Shown here one piece after another: positions 63,213 through 64,000 of a stretch of 64,000 nt of DNA; the stretch's first letter is position 1; every line of letters begins with the position of its first letter. The DNA is from a virus, in the IMG/VR virus record IMGVR_UViG_3300042868_008033, positions 23,254 to 87,253 of that record. One strand, given 5' to 3'. The translations under genes were made by a program, and so were the position numbers. A model generated the notes under the pieces. The model had not been told where the DNA came from, did not search any database, and saw nothing but the letters and a program-made list of their open reading frames with translations.

Positions 63213-64000
63213 TCATACCTCTTTATTAAAGTCACTAAAAATAACAAACGGATCAAGTCCGAGTTGGTGGTCTGGAATCTTATGTAGTTCAAATAATTCC
63301 GGATATTTGATTGATGACATTAACATAAGTGTTTGGTCATCATCAATCAAACCATTCGTACCCAATTCAATCAAACATTCTTTCATCGCAGATTCGAATT
63401 TAGGCCATGCTGTTACACCACCAACAATCTTTGCACCAAGAATGTAAACATCGTTTGTTGCAATGATTTCATGTATAGGTTTGTCATCATATTCTTTATA
63501 ATTGAATAGATGCATCTTATTAACATCAAAATCATAAGACCACTTCTTGCTTGTAGGTACTTTCTCTGCCGTGCGGCAATAACCAAAATCCAACCAAGAA
63601 ACTAATTCATTACTAACCATGTTGTTTTTGATTGCTAAATTGACAAATATAGATTTGAGAAAGTTAACAACCACATAATGTGCATTCCAATATTCTGGAT
63701 TTGCTCGCTGTTCTGGAATAATTAAATTTTGAAATGCATCAGTTTTCTGAATGTTATTAACATCTTTAATCAAGTCTGCATACTTACTAAAAATATCAAA
63801 CGAAACAAATTTTGTTGGTCTGTCGCCACGCAAAGGTTTCAGTTTCTCAATAATGTCTGGTGTAGAGAATACAACCATCTCATTTTCCATTTGAGCCATG
63901 TGTGAAAAACGTTCAATGTATGTATCAGTAGTTCTTTGTAGATAATGTGGTAGGCCTTTGTCTGGTGTCCATTCTCCACGGCCAATGTCATAAAAAGCAG
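63213..64000 (-). CDS. HtrL/WlaTC-type glycosyltransferase (partial)
   Basis: 262 codons visible. The frame is open past the right edge (AFYDIGRGEWTPDKGLPHYL lies upstream of the first ATG at 63899), so the start is outside. Blocks FSHMAQMENEMVVFS, DFGYCRT and IVGGVTAWPKFES match the HtrL family of putative glycosyltransferases. With the methyltransferase it may modify phage or host surface sugars. Confidence 0.72.
   Translation of the reverse strand, partial: AFYDIGRGEWTPDKGLPHYLQRTTDTYIERFSHMAQMENEMVVFSTPDIIEKLKPLRGDRPTKFVSFDIFSKYADLIKDVNNIQKTDAFQNLIIPEQRANPEYWNAHYVVVNFLKSIFVNLAIKNNMVSNELVSWLDFGYCRTAEKVPTSKKWSYDFDVNKMHLFNYKEYDDKPIHEIIATNDVYILGAKIVGGVTAWPKFESAMKECLIELGTNGLIDDDQTLMLMSSIKYPELFELHKIPDHQLGLDPFVIFSDFNKEV

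Noticed and set aside
1-64000. CRISPR arrays, insertion sequences, integrase or attachment sites, ordinary tRNA genes
   Set aside because: I looked for spaced direct repeats, transposase or integrase motifs and tRNA T-arms and found none besides the tmRNA and the short repeats listed.

Overview
The window is a 64 kb piece of a tailed double-stranded DNA phage of the T4-like (myovirus) type. Evidence: dense, mostly overlapping genes (ATGA and TAATG junctions); an rIIA/rIIB pair, PhoH, T4-type RNase H and primase; class Ia ribonucleotide reductase with thioredoxin, ThyX and MazG; CobS-like and VWA/HExxH proteins as in marine and freshwater T4-like phages; a GH19 endolysin with spanins; and proteins beginning with a T4 capsid-targeting-like peptide. 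Both window edges cut genes, so this is part of a larger genome. The host is probably a Gram-negative bacterium. The tmRNA tag (ANDSQFALAA) and its circularly permuted gene resemble the betaproteobacterial two-piece tmRNA group, which makes a freshwater betaproteobacterium a reasonable guess. That is inference.

Layout: almost everything is on the minus strand, so it is read from high to low coordinates. 64.0-54.2 kb: sugar/methyl transferases, then a head-associated block with capsid-targeting-like N-termini (ligase-like protein, adenylyltransferase-kinase, a protein with a probable -1 frameshift) and a beta-rich virion protein. 54.2-49.7 kb: spanins, endolysin, secreted nuclease, small membrane proteins, IscU and IscA. 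49.7-41 kb: primase, ThyX, MazG, NrdA, amidotransferase-like protein, thioredoxin, NrdB, GIY-YIG protein, RNase H. 41-33.6 kb: small proteins, VWA/HExxH protein, a Tes/MJ0619-like radical SAM enzyme and more small proteins. 33.4-31.6 kb: the only plus-strand island (four genes, higher GC). 31.4-24.4 kb: many small early genes under repeated TTGCCA/TATAAT promoters with a shared GAGTACT operator, plus a DnaA-box cluster at 30.9 kb. 24.3-15 kb: rIIA, rIIB, AAA ATPases, CobS-like ATPase, membrane proteins. 15-9.4 kb: phosphoesterase, epimerase, small proteins, PhoH. 9.4-1.4 kb: a SPASM radical SAM enzyme, a cysteine/asparagine-rich probable virion protein, four Fe(II)/2-oxoglutarate oxygenases, a B12-type radical SAM enzyme and an exonuclease. 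1.4-0 kb: a permuted two-piece tmRNA gene, an AspH-like hydroxylase and a secreted outer-membrane beta-barrel protein.

How it fits together: early genes near 24-33 kb are driven by host sigma70-type promoters that may share one regulator. The middle block makes nucleotides and primers and processes DNA. Late genes with NATAAATA-type motifs make the virion and lysis proteins. The most unusual parts are the tmRNA gene, the modification cluster around the N-C repeat protein (preceded by two tandem late-type promoters), the dnaX-type slippery site, the DnaA-box cluster and the promoter-operator family.
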